Source: Endocalyx cinctus (lineage: Eukaryota; Ascomycota; Sordariomycetes; Amphisphaeriales; Apiosporaceae). Taken from it: a DNA stretch of 64,000 bases. The notes below the pieces were generated by a model. It made no database searches and had not been told where the DNA came from. It saw only the letters and a list, made by a program, of their open reading frames with translations. The DNA lies in contig BCKC01000008.1 in assembly GCA_001600455.1 (NCBI GenBank), forward strand, positions 1,089,345 to 1,153,344, written 5' to 3'. Positions 1-12,700 of the stretch are shown here, one piece after another. Position 1 is the stretch's first letter; the number at the start of each line of letters is the position of its first letter. The translations under genes and the position numbers were made by a program.

Positions 1-1016
1 TACAAGAAGAACTGTCGAAGAAAACCATAACGTTCGGCAGTGTCGACACTCAAGAGTACACTTCACCGGTTGAAGACAAGTCAGACGAGCTCCATCATCA
101 ATCTCTTGGCAATAGCACGGAAGACGAGTTTCCTTCGACGACAGATATTACGGAGTACTCTATTGATTCTCCCGTCGAGTCTCAACCCCAAAAGAAAGGC
201 TCTCGGGCACCTTTCGGTCGTGCGCAAACCATGTTCGAGCGACACGGGGGAACACCCATGGATATTGACATGGCATCACCTTCGCCGGCCGCAATTGCCT
301 CCTTATCTCTATCGCCGAGAAGGAATAACTCCACCAAGGCTCCTACGGCTAACCCACCCTCCATATTCGATGAAGTAGACGATGAAGCTCGGTGGAAGGC
401 CAGGGATTCCGATCCAATCCTGTCAGATTCCGAAGACGACGACGATACCCCGGTAATACCATCTCCGACACGAGCACCTCGCTCGCACAAGAACCCCTTA
501 GGTCCCAACAGGCCAATTCTCACGGCGACGAAGACGGCGCCGGCGAACCGCCTCAAGACCCAAGGTTCAGGATTCATCAGCAAGGCCGAGCCGAGCCTAC
601 CTTCCATAGGCTCAGTGCCGGACCTCCAGATGCGGGCTCAGCCGAGCAACGGGGCGCTAAGAGAGAGGGGCAACTCGCCGAACCGGAGACTCAGCAAGAT
701 CCCCTCGGCCGCGACCCTCACGACGTACAACGGAGAGAACGGCCTGCAGCGGAAACCGTCGCTCAACAAGAAAGATCCCGAGTCGTCTTCGCTTACCAAG
801 ATCGCCGTCAAGAACAACATCAAGGGTCGCACCCTCGTCGAGCTCCAGCAGGCCCGGAACGGCGGCCGGACGGTCGAGAACGCGAACGTCAGCCCTAAGC
901 GCACCTTCAAGGAGCGCGCCATCGACCGGTTCGCCGAGCCGGCCGTATGGGATCCCGAGAGGGACGAAATGCCCAGCCCGTTTCTCGTGCGTAAGAAGCC
1001 CGTTGCTCGGGTCTGA
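1..1016 (+). CDS. NIMA-type mitotic kinase, C-terminal part (5' truncated by window)
   Basis: The frame is open from base 3 to a TGA at 1014-1016, giving about 337 residues with no start, so this is the 3' end of a gene that begins outside the window. No kinase catalytic motif remains; what is visible is a regulatory tail. It is rich in Ser, Pro and acidic residues and carries blocks I associate with the C-terminus of fungal NIMA/nim-1 kinases: PFGRAQTMFERHGGTPMDID, then SPTRAP, GRTLVELQQAR, and WDPERDEMPSPFLVRKKP close to the end. NIMA kinases drive G2/M entry, and their PEST-like tails mediate turnover. The assignment rests on remembered tail motifs, not on the kinase domain. A different serine-rich nuclear protein is the main alternative. 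Confidence 0.65.
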   Translation, partial: QEELSKKTITFGSVDTQEYTSPVEDKSDELHHQSLGNSTEDEFPSTTDITEYSIDSPVESQPQKKGSRAPFGRAQTMFERHGGTPMDIDMASPSPAAIASLSLSPRRNNSTKAPTANPPSIFDEVDDEARWKARDSDPILSDSEDDDDTPVIPSPTRAPRSHKNPLGPNRPILTATKTAPANRLKTQGSGFISKAEPSLPSIGSVPDLQMRAQPSNGALRERGNSPNRRLSKIPSAATLTTYNGENGLQRKPSLNKKDPESSSLTKIAVKNNIKGRTLVELQQARNGGRTVENANVSPKRTFKERAIDRFAEPAVWDPERDEMPSPFLVRKKPVARV

Positions 1017-1574
1017 GGCAGTTGTTTCTACATAAAAAGCGAAAACAAGATACTTTTGAATTTTTTTTTTTCTTTTTCATCGAAGGCGGGAAAACCTTGC
1101 GAGAAAAAGACACAATGCATAAGACGCTGAAAAGTTTTTCAGTCTCCCTAAAAAAAAACTAATCATTCCGATTGTTGCTTTTTTTTTTCTTTATTAAGAA
1201 CAAAAGAAATGAAATCGGTCTTCTTCTAGAAAGTAAGGCGAATCGGAAAGCTACGAAATAGACATGGCGGTTTGGGGCGGTTGTTTGTTTGTTTTGCTTG
1301 GGCATTCATGATGGCTTGTTACGTTAATGTTGCTTCGAGCAGTTTTTAAGCAGACAAATCTGTTTCTGAACGACGACTATTCTTTTTTATACAAAGATGA
1401 CGAGGGACGAAGAGGCGTTTTTTTCTTTTTTAAACTATTATTATTTGCGTTGGAAACACAAACCCCCGTTTTGCTTTTATGTGTAATATCATCATAGTCG
1501 GGGAAAGAGTACGGCGTCTGTTTTTTTGTTTTTCATATTTTAAACTTTTGTTTCACATTGTGTTGAGTAAATGA

Positions 1575-1605
1575 GAAAAGAAAAGAAAAGAAAAGAAAAG
1601 AAAAA
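1575..1605. repeat. (AAAAG)n microsatellite
   Basis: About six tandem copies of the pentamer AAAAG, lying about 560 bases past the stop of the NIMA-type gene. It is a simple-sequence repeat with no sign of coding use. Confidence 0.85.
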
Positions 1606-2613
1606 TAAAACCATGTTAATATATATTGTGGCATGTAAATACAAACCGCGTGTGTTTCCTGCAATGTGAATCAATATCGGTGTACATGACTGTCCGGCAG
1701 TCCCGATTGTAATAGGGGCTCGCACAGAAACTTGGAAAAGAAAATTCTTTTGTAGTTTTCTTTGGAACGTCAAAACGTCATTTGTCAATCTTATTCGAGA
1801 AAGGTGATGATTGTCGATGTATGACAGAATCTAGGAACTTGAACTTTATTTGGTAAGATTTCCTTATTCCTTGTTATAAAGGGATCCATCCAGTTATCGG
1901 TGTACCAATCCTGTGTAAACATACTACGTATTGCGTGACGTGTATATAAATAAAATCAGGAGTTACCCAAAAAGAAGATACCCGCTACGATGATCTATCC
2001 ATTTGAAAGGGTTGAATAGACATATATACTACGATGATTCGGTTGGGTCCTGATCTTGAAGCGGGGGAGCGATCTTCGACCTTCATCTCCGCGCCTAGCG
2101 TACCTACGCTACAAGAAAGGTTCGGAAACGTTGCATGATATTGATCTCGGGGAGGAGGCCTTAATTATATAAAAAGAATAAGCAAGGGTGAATATGTGTA
2201 AAAAAGAAAGAGATCTACGATATCCCCAGTATGCTCAGCCCCAAACGGCCTCTCGGAGAATACCCCATCATAGATATCGTTGTTCATGCCTTTATTTTTT
2301 TATTTTTTTTTAAAGGTGACGGAAGAGTAGATAGATATGTTAGTATGCTATTGAAGATTTCACTTGTTTGACGGGCGAGATAAGAGAATATCGGACGAAA
2401 TAAAATAAATAAAATCTTGCTGAAAAGCAAGTAAATAAACGTAATGTGGTTGAGGATATGGGCACGTTTCAGAGTAAGTGATGCGAGTCCCCTTTTCGCC
2501 TTGTCGTGGCTGTCTGATTCAGCTGACGACTTTCTCCCCCTTACTGTCCCTCGAAACCATTTTAAGCTATTACCGGTAAGCCAGTTTACACTACACTAGT
2601 ACAGCTGATGGGA

Positions 2614-2645
2614 TTTTTTTTCTTTTTTTTTTTTTTTTTTTTTTT
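2614..2645. repeat. long poly-T tract
   Basis: About 32 bases that are all T except one C. It is one of many long T or A tracts in the spacers of this window, such as 17965-17986, 19165-19189 and 19909-19932. Confidence 0.85.
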
Positions 2646-4806
2646 CTAAAAGGATTACCGAGATGTACAAGTAAGACGCGAGGAGACGTTACAGCGTGTG
2701 TACGTTTGGACCCCCTTGTTTAAGAACTGTCATTCAGCGCAAGCCACTAAATACCAGCCCTACGGAGCACTACATATACCAAGTACATATAATGTACGGA
2801 GTAGTGTACACTATGTTCACGGGTAAGAGTCCCTCCACTACCTCGCGACATCATACCATAATAGTATAGAATAAATATTTCACATTTCACCTGCATCCAC
2901 TATTGTGGCGTAAGAGCATAAACACTCATTTTAGAAAGGTATGAAAGAGATGATATCGTTATTTAGAATAGTACGGGAGTTGACATGAGTAGTGGGTTTT
3001 TCTTCCTTTATTCCTTATTTGTATCTTGCGATTCAGCTCAAAAGATAGTCATGCATATACGTACAACTAAATGAATGATTGATTGCTGACTTGTCAGGGA
3101 ATCATCTAGCATAGGTACTTCTCTAAGTACTCTGTAATTTACTGCCTAGCTGCCTAGGTAGTGCACTAACTACTTGTAGTATTACTACGGAGTAGACGTT
3201 AGGAATTCCCGCGTGCATGGGCCGTATACTTAAAATATAACGCACATAGTCAAGCTTTTTTTGATGAAATAAGTTTTGATTTTATTTTAAACCACGATAA
3301 CAGTAGATATACCTAGCCTCTAGGTATATATATAAATTGAAACATTTATAAAACTTTTAGATAGGAGCTTGTATAATATCGTCTTACTTTGTTTAAGTCT
3401 ATGGGTGTTACTGTTGACTAAAGTTGGTAGCGTGCTTAACTGTCGACGGAATTTTGACACCGGCCTATCGGTTTACCTTTAAATTGATTGGCCGTTGTTT
3501 TAGCACAACCTCTAACAAAATTGTTTACGCGGCCGCGTGACAGCTAGTGTAGTGTACAGAGTACAGTAGAGGCTAGATGCCGGAGGGGTAAGGTGCCTAG
3601 AGTACCTGAGGTATCTACCTCGTATTTAGTAAGTATTCGTAACTAAAATGAAAGGTTCAATTTGATATACTACAACAAAGAATTCCTTTTCCCCCCTTCT
3701 CCTTCTTGTTCTATTTGTTTCCCTTTCCATAACTTGGCTGTAACAGTAAGTACTAGGTATAGTGGTTGATATTTAGTCATAAAAAAAGGAAGAAAAGAAG
3801 AAAAGAAAGCCCCTTCAAACGTAAGGGTCCAGACATAGCACGGGTTTAACGGATAATAATTTTTTTTCATTTTTATCCATCTCTTCCTTGTTACAGAGGG
3901 AAAAAAAACAAAAGATTAATAATAAGAAAAATTGTTTAATCGATCTTCAAGTAAAATACTTAATATGTTCAAACTGATGACATGTGGGAACAAGTCATAT
4001 TTTATATGAGACCTCGTAATTCGAAATGGATTTAAACCTATTAAATGCTTAGTGAGACTCGTTTAGTGGATCGTTCATGCACTCCTGGCCAATTATACCA
4101 TGTCGTTGCCCTGTGACACCCTGTCTCCACTCGTTCTTTATACTAGGATTTACCAAGGGATTTTACTATGTACACAATGAGGCAAAAATCAAAATCATCA
4201 GTGTGTTCGCTATGCTATAATCCTTGGATATTAAGCCCTTTTAGCACTGTGATCCAGTGTACTAACAAGTATACTAACAATTTCCTCAGGTGGTAGATAG
4301 TGGACTATGTAATTCTCTTCACTGCCTCAATTCTGCTCTGCGATGCAACCATACCTTTACCTTCCTTGCCTTAACTTGCTTTCCTTTCTCAACAATTAAA
4401 CACTCCACTGCCAACTAAGGTCATTCTCTTCCCTTTTGTCATAAGATTTCGTCTTCATCGTCCGTCATCATATTATTCCCTCGTTCTCATTTGTTTTTCT
4501 TCTTTTTTTCTTTTCTTTTCTTCAAAAAAATTACAACCTCCCTCGTTTTAATCTATTAAATAATTACTTTTATATCACCCGTATTATTTCCCTTTAATTG
4601 GTTTTACCCCTTAAAAACACGGTTGACCTATTACTTGGTATATTCGGTATTTCTTCCTACTAGGCCATAATAGAGTGTTGCCTATCAATATTCAATCACT
4701 AGGGGAGGATCAGAAAAAAAAAGGAGGCTCCCAAGACATTCGACTCCATCACAAAAAATACATATCATCAAATCGTCGTATATCGTACTACGACTTACCC
4801 GACAAC

Positions 4807-5643
4807 ATGTATTCCATTCGATTAGTCTCGTTGTTAATGGTGGCATTGTCCATCTTCACCCTAACCCAGTCCTCATGGCTCGACTCTGCACTCGGCGCGA
4901 ATGGACTTGCCGTGCGACAGGATGATTCGAGTTCAAATATTCTAGACGATCTCACAGATGCTGCGTCAACCACAGATGAATCTACCACCACTACTTCTAC
5001 CAGCACTAGTACTACGACTTCCTCGACCACTACCTCTACGCCCACCACTACCGCCGATGAAACAACGACTAGTGATGATACCCCCTCGACGACTACTGAT
5101 GCTCCTACCTCCACACCGACGCAAGGAAATGGAGGCACCACGACACCGCCCGTGACTGATAGTTCCACGACCACAGCTGAGACTACCACCGGCGGTACCA
5201 CTACCAGCTCGTCCAAAACCTCCAAGACTACCTTCTCTTCCACTTCGACCATTCTCATCACTACGACGCTGCCCGGAGGTGAGACTAGTGTGCAAACCTC
5301 CGCCACCGTTGTACTCACCACTGCTACCCTGAACACCGATGATAGCGATTCTCAATCTGGCCTTTCCGACTCGAACAAGAATGTCGTTATTGGTGTCACC
5401 GTTGGTGTGGGAGGAGCCATCATTTTGGGTGTCGGTGCTTTGTTATTCTGGCGCCTCCGCAACAAGAAGCGAAGTCAGGAGGAGAACGAGGAGCTGGTCA
5501 GCTACGGTGCCGGCTTTGGCGGCCCCGGTACTGCCGAGAAAAGTGAGGCTAGCGGCCCCACGAGCACCAGCCGCAGCCCGTTCCAGAGCACTCTGGAGAG
5601 TTACCACGCACCCACGCAGACCAACGCTGCCTCGAATTTCTAA
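4807..5643 (+). CDS. Mid2-like Ser/Thr-rich single-span plasma membrane protein
   Basis: The frame is open further upstream, but only from a GTG; the first ATG, at 4807, opens a good signal peptide (MYSIRLVSLLMVALSIF), so I chose it. The 278-residue product has a signal peptide (about 1-22), a Ser/Thr stretch (about 50-185) likely to be O-mannosylated, one hydrophobic span at about 193-215 (VVIGVTVGVGGAIILG), a basic stop-transfer RLRNKKR, and a short polar tail of about 60 residues. This is the layout of Mid2/Wsc-type wall-stress sensors, which relay wall damage to Rho1 and the cell-integrity MAP kinase pathway. No Cys-rich WSC domain is present, so Mid2-like fits better. It is a single exon. 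The sensor role is inferred from architecture only. Confidence 0.75.
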   Translation: MYSIRLVSLLMVALSIFTLTQSSWLDSALGANGLAVRQDDSSSNILDDLTDAASTTDESTTTTSTSTSTTTSSTTTSTPTTTADETTTSDDTPSTTTDAPTSTPTQGNGGTTTPPVTDSSTTTAETTTGGTTTSSSKTSKTTFSSTSTILITTTLPGGETSVQTSATVVLTTATLNTDDSDSQSGLSDSNKNVVIGVTVGVGGAIILGVGALLFWRLRNKKRSQEENEELVSYGAGFGGPGTAEKSEASGPTSTSRSPFQSTLESYHAPTQTNAASNF

Positions 5644-6864
5644 AACACCGCGTCGACTGGTCGAACGATTCAAAAAAAAAAAATACTACTATGATACCGA
5701 ATCTCACGCGTTGAACTTACTATTTTTGGCTTGAACGGGTGGCAATTTGTCACGGCGGCGTTAAATCGGAAGGGAACTTGCATGCCGTAGTCTTGGGCAT
5801 CCTCTAGACGATCGATTTGCGGATAGAATATGTCATTACCCTGCATAAGGATTTCAGAGAGTATGCGATTATATCCAAGTAGCAGTATTCCTGGGCGTTG
5901 GCAGCCTTTTCAGCCGCATACGAGTCAGGAAGTGGGAGGATTGAGCGACGACGCAGAATCTAACCTTATTGTGCCGAGATGATGGAGGATAGGATAACGC
6001 ACGGGAGACGAGAAAGAACAAAAAAAATTACCCCATTGATATACATTTTCATAATAATAGGCCTTTTCGATTCTGTGAATATATTATAAATCATGATAAC
6101 TTCTGAGTGTCTTTTCTTCGTGGTTTCTAGTATATACCTCTTGATGTAACTTGATGAGACTGCTTCGCGAGAGTTACGCGACTAACTCAACACTGCAATT
6201 TCACAACTCTCCTATTCATTAAAGTTATCGGTAATTTGACGGGATTATAACGGTGTGCTTGTCTGGCCGAGCCCGCGGTGAAAATGTCGGGATCGTGAAT
6301 ACCAGTTCCGTCCTCGTCTTGCTTTCCGTTTTTTTTTCCCCAAAAATTATATGGTGCACGTTTCGCCTCTTCTTTTCTATCTAATATTATCGAAGTATTG
6401 CCAAGATTTTGCTCTTGTTCATTTCTTGAATAGCTACAAAATGGTACCGATTGTCTTGGTGGTTTTCTGTCTCAGGACTGTTTCAGGAGCACATCACCCC
6501 TTTGGAATAACTTGGAGATAATTGTCAAAGAGACGGCGGAAACATTTTTAGAATTTCGAACATTTTTAAACTTCTTTTTTTGATTCCTGTGAAGGTGAAT
6601 TGGCGAAATCAGATTGAGAAAATAATAACGAAATATCGAGATACATACTGGAACCAAATATACTTTTTGTCGCAGGTGACGCTGAAGAGCTAAAATTCCC
6701 GACTATCCTACCCGACTACGGTACGCGACATAAGCAACGGTGCGCTACGAATATTTTTTTCAAGTGGTTTTACACGCTTCTGAGTGAGGCTCGATCGCCG
6801 AATTTGAAAAAACGACCGCATTTCTTTTTTTCTTTTCTACGGTACACATATACATCCATCCATA
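5644..6864. other. intergenic spacer
   Basis: About 1.2 kb of AT-rich DNA with A/T tracts and only short frames without a recognisable product. It holds the 3' flank of the wall-sensor gene and the promoter of the next gene. I see no RNA gene. Confidence 0.55.
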
Positions 6865-7863
6865 ATGCGGTCCACAAGCCCGGCGACGTTTTCGACAGCG
6901 GCGACAATGATGCTCTTGTGGATGGTCGGAGTCGTCCTGGCCGGAGACCTAGGATACGAGATACAGCGGGACCTTCAGATGGGTATCTTCGCGCGGCAGG
7001 ATATAACCACGAATTTACAAGTATGTGGCTCCCCCCTCCCTTCCGGGTATTATTTTTATATATTTGGATGAAGAGAACATATATGTGTATTATCCATCTC
7101 TTCATTGGCATAGCCGCGCCCGGTGCGGGGGGCATATACACCTACATTTATTTATAAAGTTCCAGAATTATATTAAAGAATCTGGAAGATGCTTACTGAC
7201 GTAAACTATATAGGCTTTTACGGGAAGTCTAGGAGGAGTCTCGGCGCCGCCTGTAAGTTTTTTTTCCGCCCCTATTTTTATCCAGCCTTGGGGGTTTGTC
7301 ATTGACGTGAATCGCATCGACAGATCACGAATTCCGGAGACCCAAAACGAATATTCCAAGTCAACTCGGACACGGTCGTAAGTAGTTACTCGGGAACCAC
7401 CCCTCTTTCTCTGGGTACTTCTCTCCCTTTTTCTCATAACTAACCAGAAGGGGGTTTTGTGACGCGATAAATGTAGACAAGTTTCATGGATGCCGTGAAC
7501 AAGTCCTGCGACGAACAGAAGAACGACTGCGCGGACCTGGCGAACGGGGCGATGAAGGGACAGTTCGAGGTCAACGATTGTGATAAGCAGAATGGTAAGT
7601 GAGAAGACGAGAGAAGATATTGATCTTCCATCGGTTCCCCCCCCAGCCCCTGTGATGCCCATATTTTAACCTATCTACCAATATTTATTTTCCCCTCCCC
7701 CCTGCCCCACCTCCTGCTATTGATTTACTAAATGTCATCATATCTCGCAGAGGAGTGTAAGAGCGCCGGCAGCTCGGCGACGACTACCATCTTTAACGAG
7801 GCCGTGCCGGAATTCGACACGGACGACACCTCGTTCATCTGTGATGTTGAGACGGAGTCATGA
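6865..7863 (+). CDS. small secreted Cys-containing protein, five exons
   Basis: No single long frame covers this gene; the model comes from splicing. Exons are 6865-7020, 7214-7252, 7324-7377, 7477-7594 and 7751-7863, joined by introns of 193, 71, 99 and 156 bp with GTATGT or GTAAG(T) donors and YAG acceptors. All junctions keep frame and give 159 residues ending at TGA 7861-7863. The N-terminus has a hydrophobic core (MMLLWMVGVVLAG) that should act as a signal peptide. The mature part has five Cys, four of them in two copies of CDxQxxxC (CDEQKNDC and CDKQNEEC) about 16 residues apart, with ADLAN after the first. I know similar Cys/Gln/Ala-Asn patterns from small secreted fungal proteins of unknown function but cannot name the family. 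An effector or surface role is possible but unproven. Confidence 0.7.
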
Positions 7864-9733
7864 AAATTGCTGTCCCTTCTCCACTTTGCAACAAGTAACC
7901 AAGTATCTACTCAGTTGTGTCTAGACCGAAGGCCTCTTTAAAAAAAAAAAATCATTTGATTTCTCGGCAGTATAAGAAGGATATATAAGTAAGGTTTTGC
8001 CGAGGCAAGAATAGATCCAATCTTTGGATTATGAGACCCATGATGTAAACTGAAAAAAAGAGGGAGGGGGTTTGAATTCGGTCTGGATTTGTTTATTTTT
8101 CTTTTTTCTTTTTCCAATGGGGATTTTGGCGTTGATAGTACACCACAGTTCAATGATAATATAACCCACCCGCCAATATAAGTAAGAGTTCGTGACACGG
8201 GCATTCTACATATGTGGAGGTGTTCAGATGCAGGTCTTGGGAAACCGACCAGCCAGCGTTTACCTGAATTCTTATCTTCTCGCGTTTAACTCATGTACCT
8301 ACATAAGGTTTTGGTCTGATGGCTTTTGAGCCGCATTAGCTCAGGACACGGTCGATGAAATCGTCCACACCAAAATAATATGATAAAATTTGATCGTAGT
8401 TAATGAGATTTGATCTGATCGTAGATATGCTATTAAGTGGTAACACTTATTAATTACATACTACGAAAAAAATGAACAATAAAATAAACAGATATAATTA
8501 TCTTTACTTACGTGGTATACTACCTAGTAGCCTAGGTGTAAGTAAGTATAGTAAAGTTGGGTACCGAATGATAGCAATACTACGCGAATCTTTGGTGAAT
8601 AAATTCTTTTAAAAGACGGGGTTGTATGATTCGAGTGGTTCGCGTTCCAAATATTTTATTTACTTCTTATGTCATTGGAAGTACGAAGGTCCTCGGGTCC
8701 TCATTGAGGTTAACATGATGAGCTGGCTCTATCAAAATCCAATCAAAGAGACAGCGAACCCCCTAAAGAGGAGCAAGGTAGTTAATTAAAGTCATTCCGT
8801 AGCGGGAAAGGTGAAAACTGGGGTGTCCACTACCAATACTTTGACTTAGAAGCTAACCTATTTAGGACCAGATGAGATTGGAATTAGTGGAGAACCTATT
8901 TCATTACAGAAGTAACATACCTGGAAAATTACTGGGTTTAAAATATAATAGTTATAAAATACATTATAACGTATAGTATTTTAATAGGTACATTATGTAT
9001 ATTTCATCTTGGAAAAAATAATTAACCACGTCTTTTTTTTACACCTGCAAATAGCTCTGCTTAACATTTGATCCAGCCATCCTGGATCCTCTTTTTTTAT
9101 TATTTTTTTCCTTCTCGACAGATTGATTGAACCCTTTTCCCATATTTTCTCGTTAATAGTTGTCAACTTTTTTTATTTCTTCTCTTTTTTTCTTATTCAC
9201 GGCTATCACAAACGACGCGCCTTAATTCTATGCCTGCCGTCAATCTCTTCTAAATCTCGGGTTCATCTCAAAATATTATAATATTCTCGAGTTTTGGTAG
9301 GCGACAAAATCATCTCCGATGCATGCATCAAGTACTCTCATTTTCACTTCTCCTTTCCCTAATTTCTAGCCCCATTTGGTGATCCTTTTTTTTATTATTA
9401 TAATTACTATTAGTTTTTATTACCGCGGTCGACCTTTTTATTTCTTTTTTTTTTTCTTTTCCCTTGCAACGCGTTTTCCGACCAGCGTGATTCCTTTGCC
9501 GACTTTTTCAAGTCGATATCGACGTCGTTCCATCACCATTGGCATTCAATACGACGCGAGAACGAGTGACCTGAGGTCAGTAGCAGGCGACTTATACTTC
9601 GTCTGCTTTTGATCTCACTTCCCGTATGAGAATACCCTATCCACCCTTGTCATAATATTATCTATATATTTATCTATATATAAATGTATATGACACAGTT
9701 TTGCTGATCCTTGGAGGAAACTAACGCGTTATT
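7864..9733. other. intergenic spacer; should contain the missing 5' exon of the next gene
   Basis: About 1.9 kb, AT-rich, with T-rich runs from 9030 to 9470. Small CCTAGG-type palindromes lie near 8516-8545. No independent gene is supported. The large coiled-coil gene that follows has no ATG at its open edge, so its start codon and a short first exon probably lie between about 9300 and 9700; I could not choose one. A branch-point-like AACTAAC sits at 9719-9725, just before the likely acceptor. Confidence 0.5.
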
Positions 9734-12700
9734 TTGCTAAAAGGGATACTAAACACGTCTTCCCCAAAGTTGTCGTTCACACCTCCTCGTGCATCGGCAC
9801 AGGACGGCATCAAAGCATCGCCGTCAAGTCAAGTCTCTTCGACGTCATCTCCTTTATCTAGTGCGTCGACTGTTGACGACGGTGAATCGTCCTCGCCCGT
9901 TCTTCCACCCCTCCCCGCTCCCAGATTACCGGAGCGAGCTTTGGAGTATCTCAGGACGCCACCGCAGTCGAATCAGAACGCTGAAGAAGAAGAAAATAAT
10001 CAATATCTAACTACAAGTTGGGGCTCACCCTATCCTCAAAACGATAGAAACCACGCTCGAAGACAGAGTTTCAGCACTAGCGAATCCTCCGAAGACTCGC
10101 CCTTGCACCGTCTTGAGATTAACACGCCGTTTTTACGCCCTATACCTTCAATTCTGACGACTGAATCAGAGCGCCCGCAATCACAATCATTGTCCGGTAC
10201 TGCTGCAGTACTTGCAAATCGTGCAAGACGTCCGCTTGGTGGAATTACAGAAGATTGGATCCGCCAGCATACCACTAGTGACTTAATATCTGAACATCAC
10301 CTGTGGTTAAGTGACGATAGCGAGCCCTCTTCGCTGAGCGGCTCTGTCTCGGGCGACGACGCCGGTTGGTTCGAGGAATCCGATCCTAGAACCCCTCGAG
10401 CAGCTCTTCGCCCCGCCTCACCATCAGCTCCGTCTCGAACGTCTCGATCAGCACAACGATACCCTCGTAATCGCTCGAGTAACGAGACATTAAAACAGGC
10501 AGCTCGTAATCAAAACGTTACTAATCAGCCCGAAAGCATGGATACCTTAAGTATAGACCGGGGTGTCCAGGATGCGGCTAGCATTCACACCATAGAGTCT
10601 GTGTCCGACAATGCACTGACTCCAGCTCCAGCCCCAGAGACTCCTACTAGACCTGGTCGAGAAGGCCTCAATGGATCAGTCTACGGCTCTATGGCGGGCT
10701 CTCAGCTACCAACCACTCCTGTTAGGCCAATGAAACAAGTTTCACGTACTCCTCGCATGAAGAAGAAGGTGCCATGGAAGGGCAAGAATATTGTAGTCCT
10801 TATTCCATGGGATGAAGAGCGAGGCCAGGCCGGCAAAGCGCCAATTCCTCTTGATGCATCCAAAGTAAGCACAATGCTACGATCATGGGAGCAACTGGGT
10901 TATAATGTGCGCGGCTTTGACTTGGAGGAATCTCAAGGATCGCTTGCCTCGCTTCCCAGCTATTCTCAGAGCCGAGGCCAATGGCCTGACGAGGATGATT
11001 TGGTGAAGGAAAGGAGTACCCGAAAGTACAAGGTCACGCTTCCCGATCTCAATGCTTGGAAAGATTATGTCAACGAACTACAAGAAGCCAAGCTTAGGGC
11101 TCTGGGCGTATCGTTCGCTGACGAAGAACCTGCACCTGTGCCTTCGATTTCTCCAGTTCCATCAAACTTGAGCCGGCGAGCCTCTAACCAGTTTCCGCCT
11201 ATGTTCTCGCCGCCGTTGCCGACTGCTTCTGCCGCGAGCAACGGCCCTCAGGGCTTCGCCTTCCCTGGCTTTATGTCGGGTAATGGCTCTTCCGCGGCAC
11301 AAAGTCCAGGTATACCCTCTGTTGCCTCACCGGTCTCGTTTACCGGCCTTCCAGGACCTAGCAAATTCAACCCTCGAGCTTCTATTTCGATATCACCTCA
11401 CGAGCTTCCGTTCAACTTCTCTGGACAACCCTCGCCGCATACCTGGTCGCCACAGCTCATGCTCCAGCAACAATTAGGCCGAAGCGGCTCACCTTCCATG
11501 TTGGGTATGAACTCATTAATGTCACAGTCTCCTTTCCAGCCAGAGCGTGTATCGCCGCAACTGGGAATACACTCGAGACATCAATCTCTTCAATACCCGA
11601 TGCTTCCCCACCAACAGCTCCAGAGGCAGGATTCCGCGAGAGCATCTCCGCGACTTCAGGACTTGCATGAAGTTGACGAAGAAGTGCAAAGCAACCCGTA
11701 CGAGAAGAGCGGGTCTAAAACGCCGGAACCTGCCCAGTTCATTCGTCATAATGCTAGCGATAGCCTTCAAAAAGAAATTGACGATGCCGAGTACCAACTG
11801 GAAGCGGACGATAATGCCGAGTATCATCTGGAAGAGCAATTCCGTTCTCAACTAGAGCACGAGGATTACAACCCACAGAACGAAGGTGAAAACATCGGGG
11901 TACAGAACAACATCCAAGATCCAGAAATCGATCTTTCCTCGCATGCAAGGGGTCCTTCGGTACACTTCGGCAATTTCGGCAACGACTCGGATGAAGGACC
12001 GAAGCTACATCACCCACAACCTCACAGTCGCGGCCATTCTTTGTCTCAGCAGCCTTTCGTAGAAAGTGACGAAGTGCCTGATAGTACCGATGAAGGAAGC
12101 GTGCAGAAGCCTCAACCGCAAGATTTCCAGTCCCAAAATGGTGACAACTATGAGATCGAGACGAATCCCAGCAACTTGGGGACTCCCCTGCAAGCGTTTG
12201 ACTTCGCTAACCAGTTACATCAGCGATCCTTCTCAACTGCTAGCAATCCTTGGGCTAATGAACCTGCTTCTGGCGGTAGCCGAAGGCCCTCGCGCCACAG
12301 CAGTCACGCAAGCCACGGAAGCAAGCCTTCGCTATCGAAGTTGAATGCCGGTGCGGCCGAATTCAAGTTTAATCCAACGAGCAATTTCACTCCAGGCCAA
12401 TTCGTCTTCGGCAGCGGTAACACAGGGCCAAATGGTTTCCAACCCCCCGCGTTCCAGGCTCCTTTCGTTGCGCCTAACCCACCCCAATCTGCAGTTTCCA
12501 GCCATTTCAGCATGCCATCAACCTCGTCTGGTGCAGGTAAAATTAGTGCATCAGCGCCTGTATTCTCGCCTCAAAGGGGTGATTTCAGCTTCTCTGCGTC
12601 GGGCCCGAAGTTCAACCCTGGCGCTCAAGCATTCCAGCCTCTAGGGTCGGTCACCCCATCTGTTACCAGTGGAGGAGCTTCCGCACATAACAGCCGGCCG

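Larger units (their letters stand above)
1017..4806. other. intergenic spacer with simple repeats
   Basis: About 3.8 kb with no supportable gene. All long frames are short, out of context or antisense. It holds an (AAAAG)n microsatellite at 1575-1605, an almost pure T tract of about 32 bases at 2614-2645, two copies of the 9-mer TACGGAGTA (2795-2803, 3186-3194) and small CCTAGG-centred palindromes near 3145-3170 and 3308-3330. The last 500 bases are pyrimidine-rich, as is common in promoters of strongly expressed fungal genes, and probably serve the gene starting at 4807. Confidence 0.6.

Noticed and set aside
4788..5336. 182-aa minus-strand frame
   Set aside because: Antisense shadow of the Ser/Thr-rich wall-sensor gene; Val-rich translation reflects the repeated Thr codons.
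9376..9612. 78-aa plus frame as first exon of the coiled-coil gene
   Set aside because: Starts from GTG, Phe/Ile-rich T-tract translation, and no donor joins it in frame to 9740.
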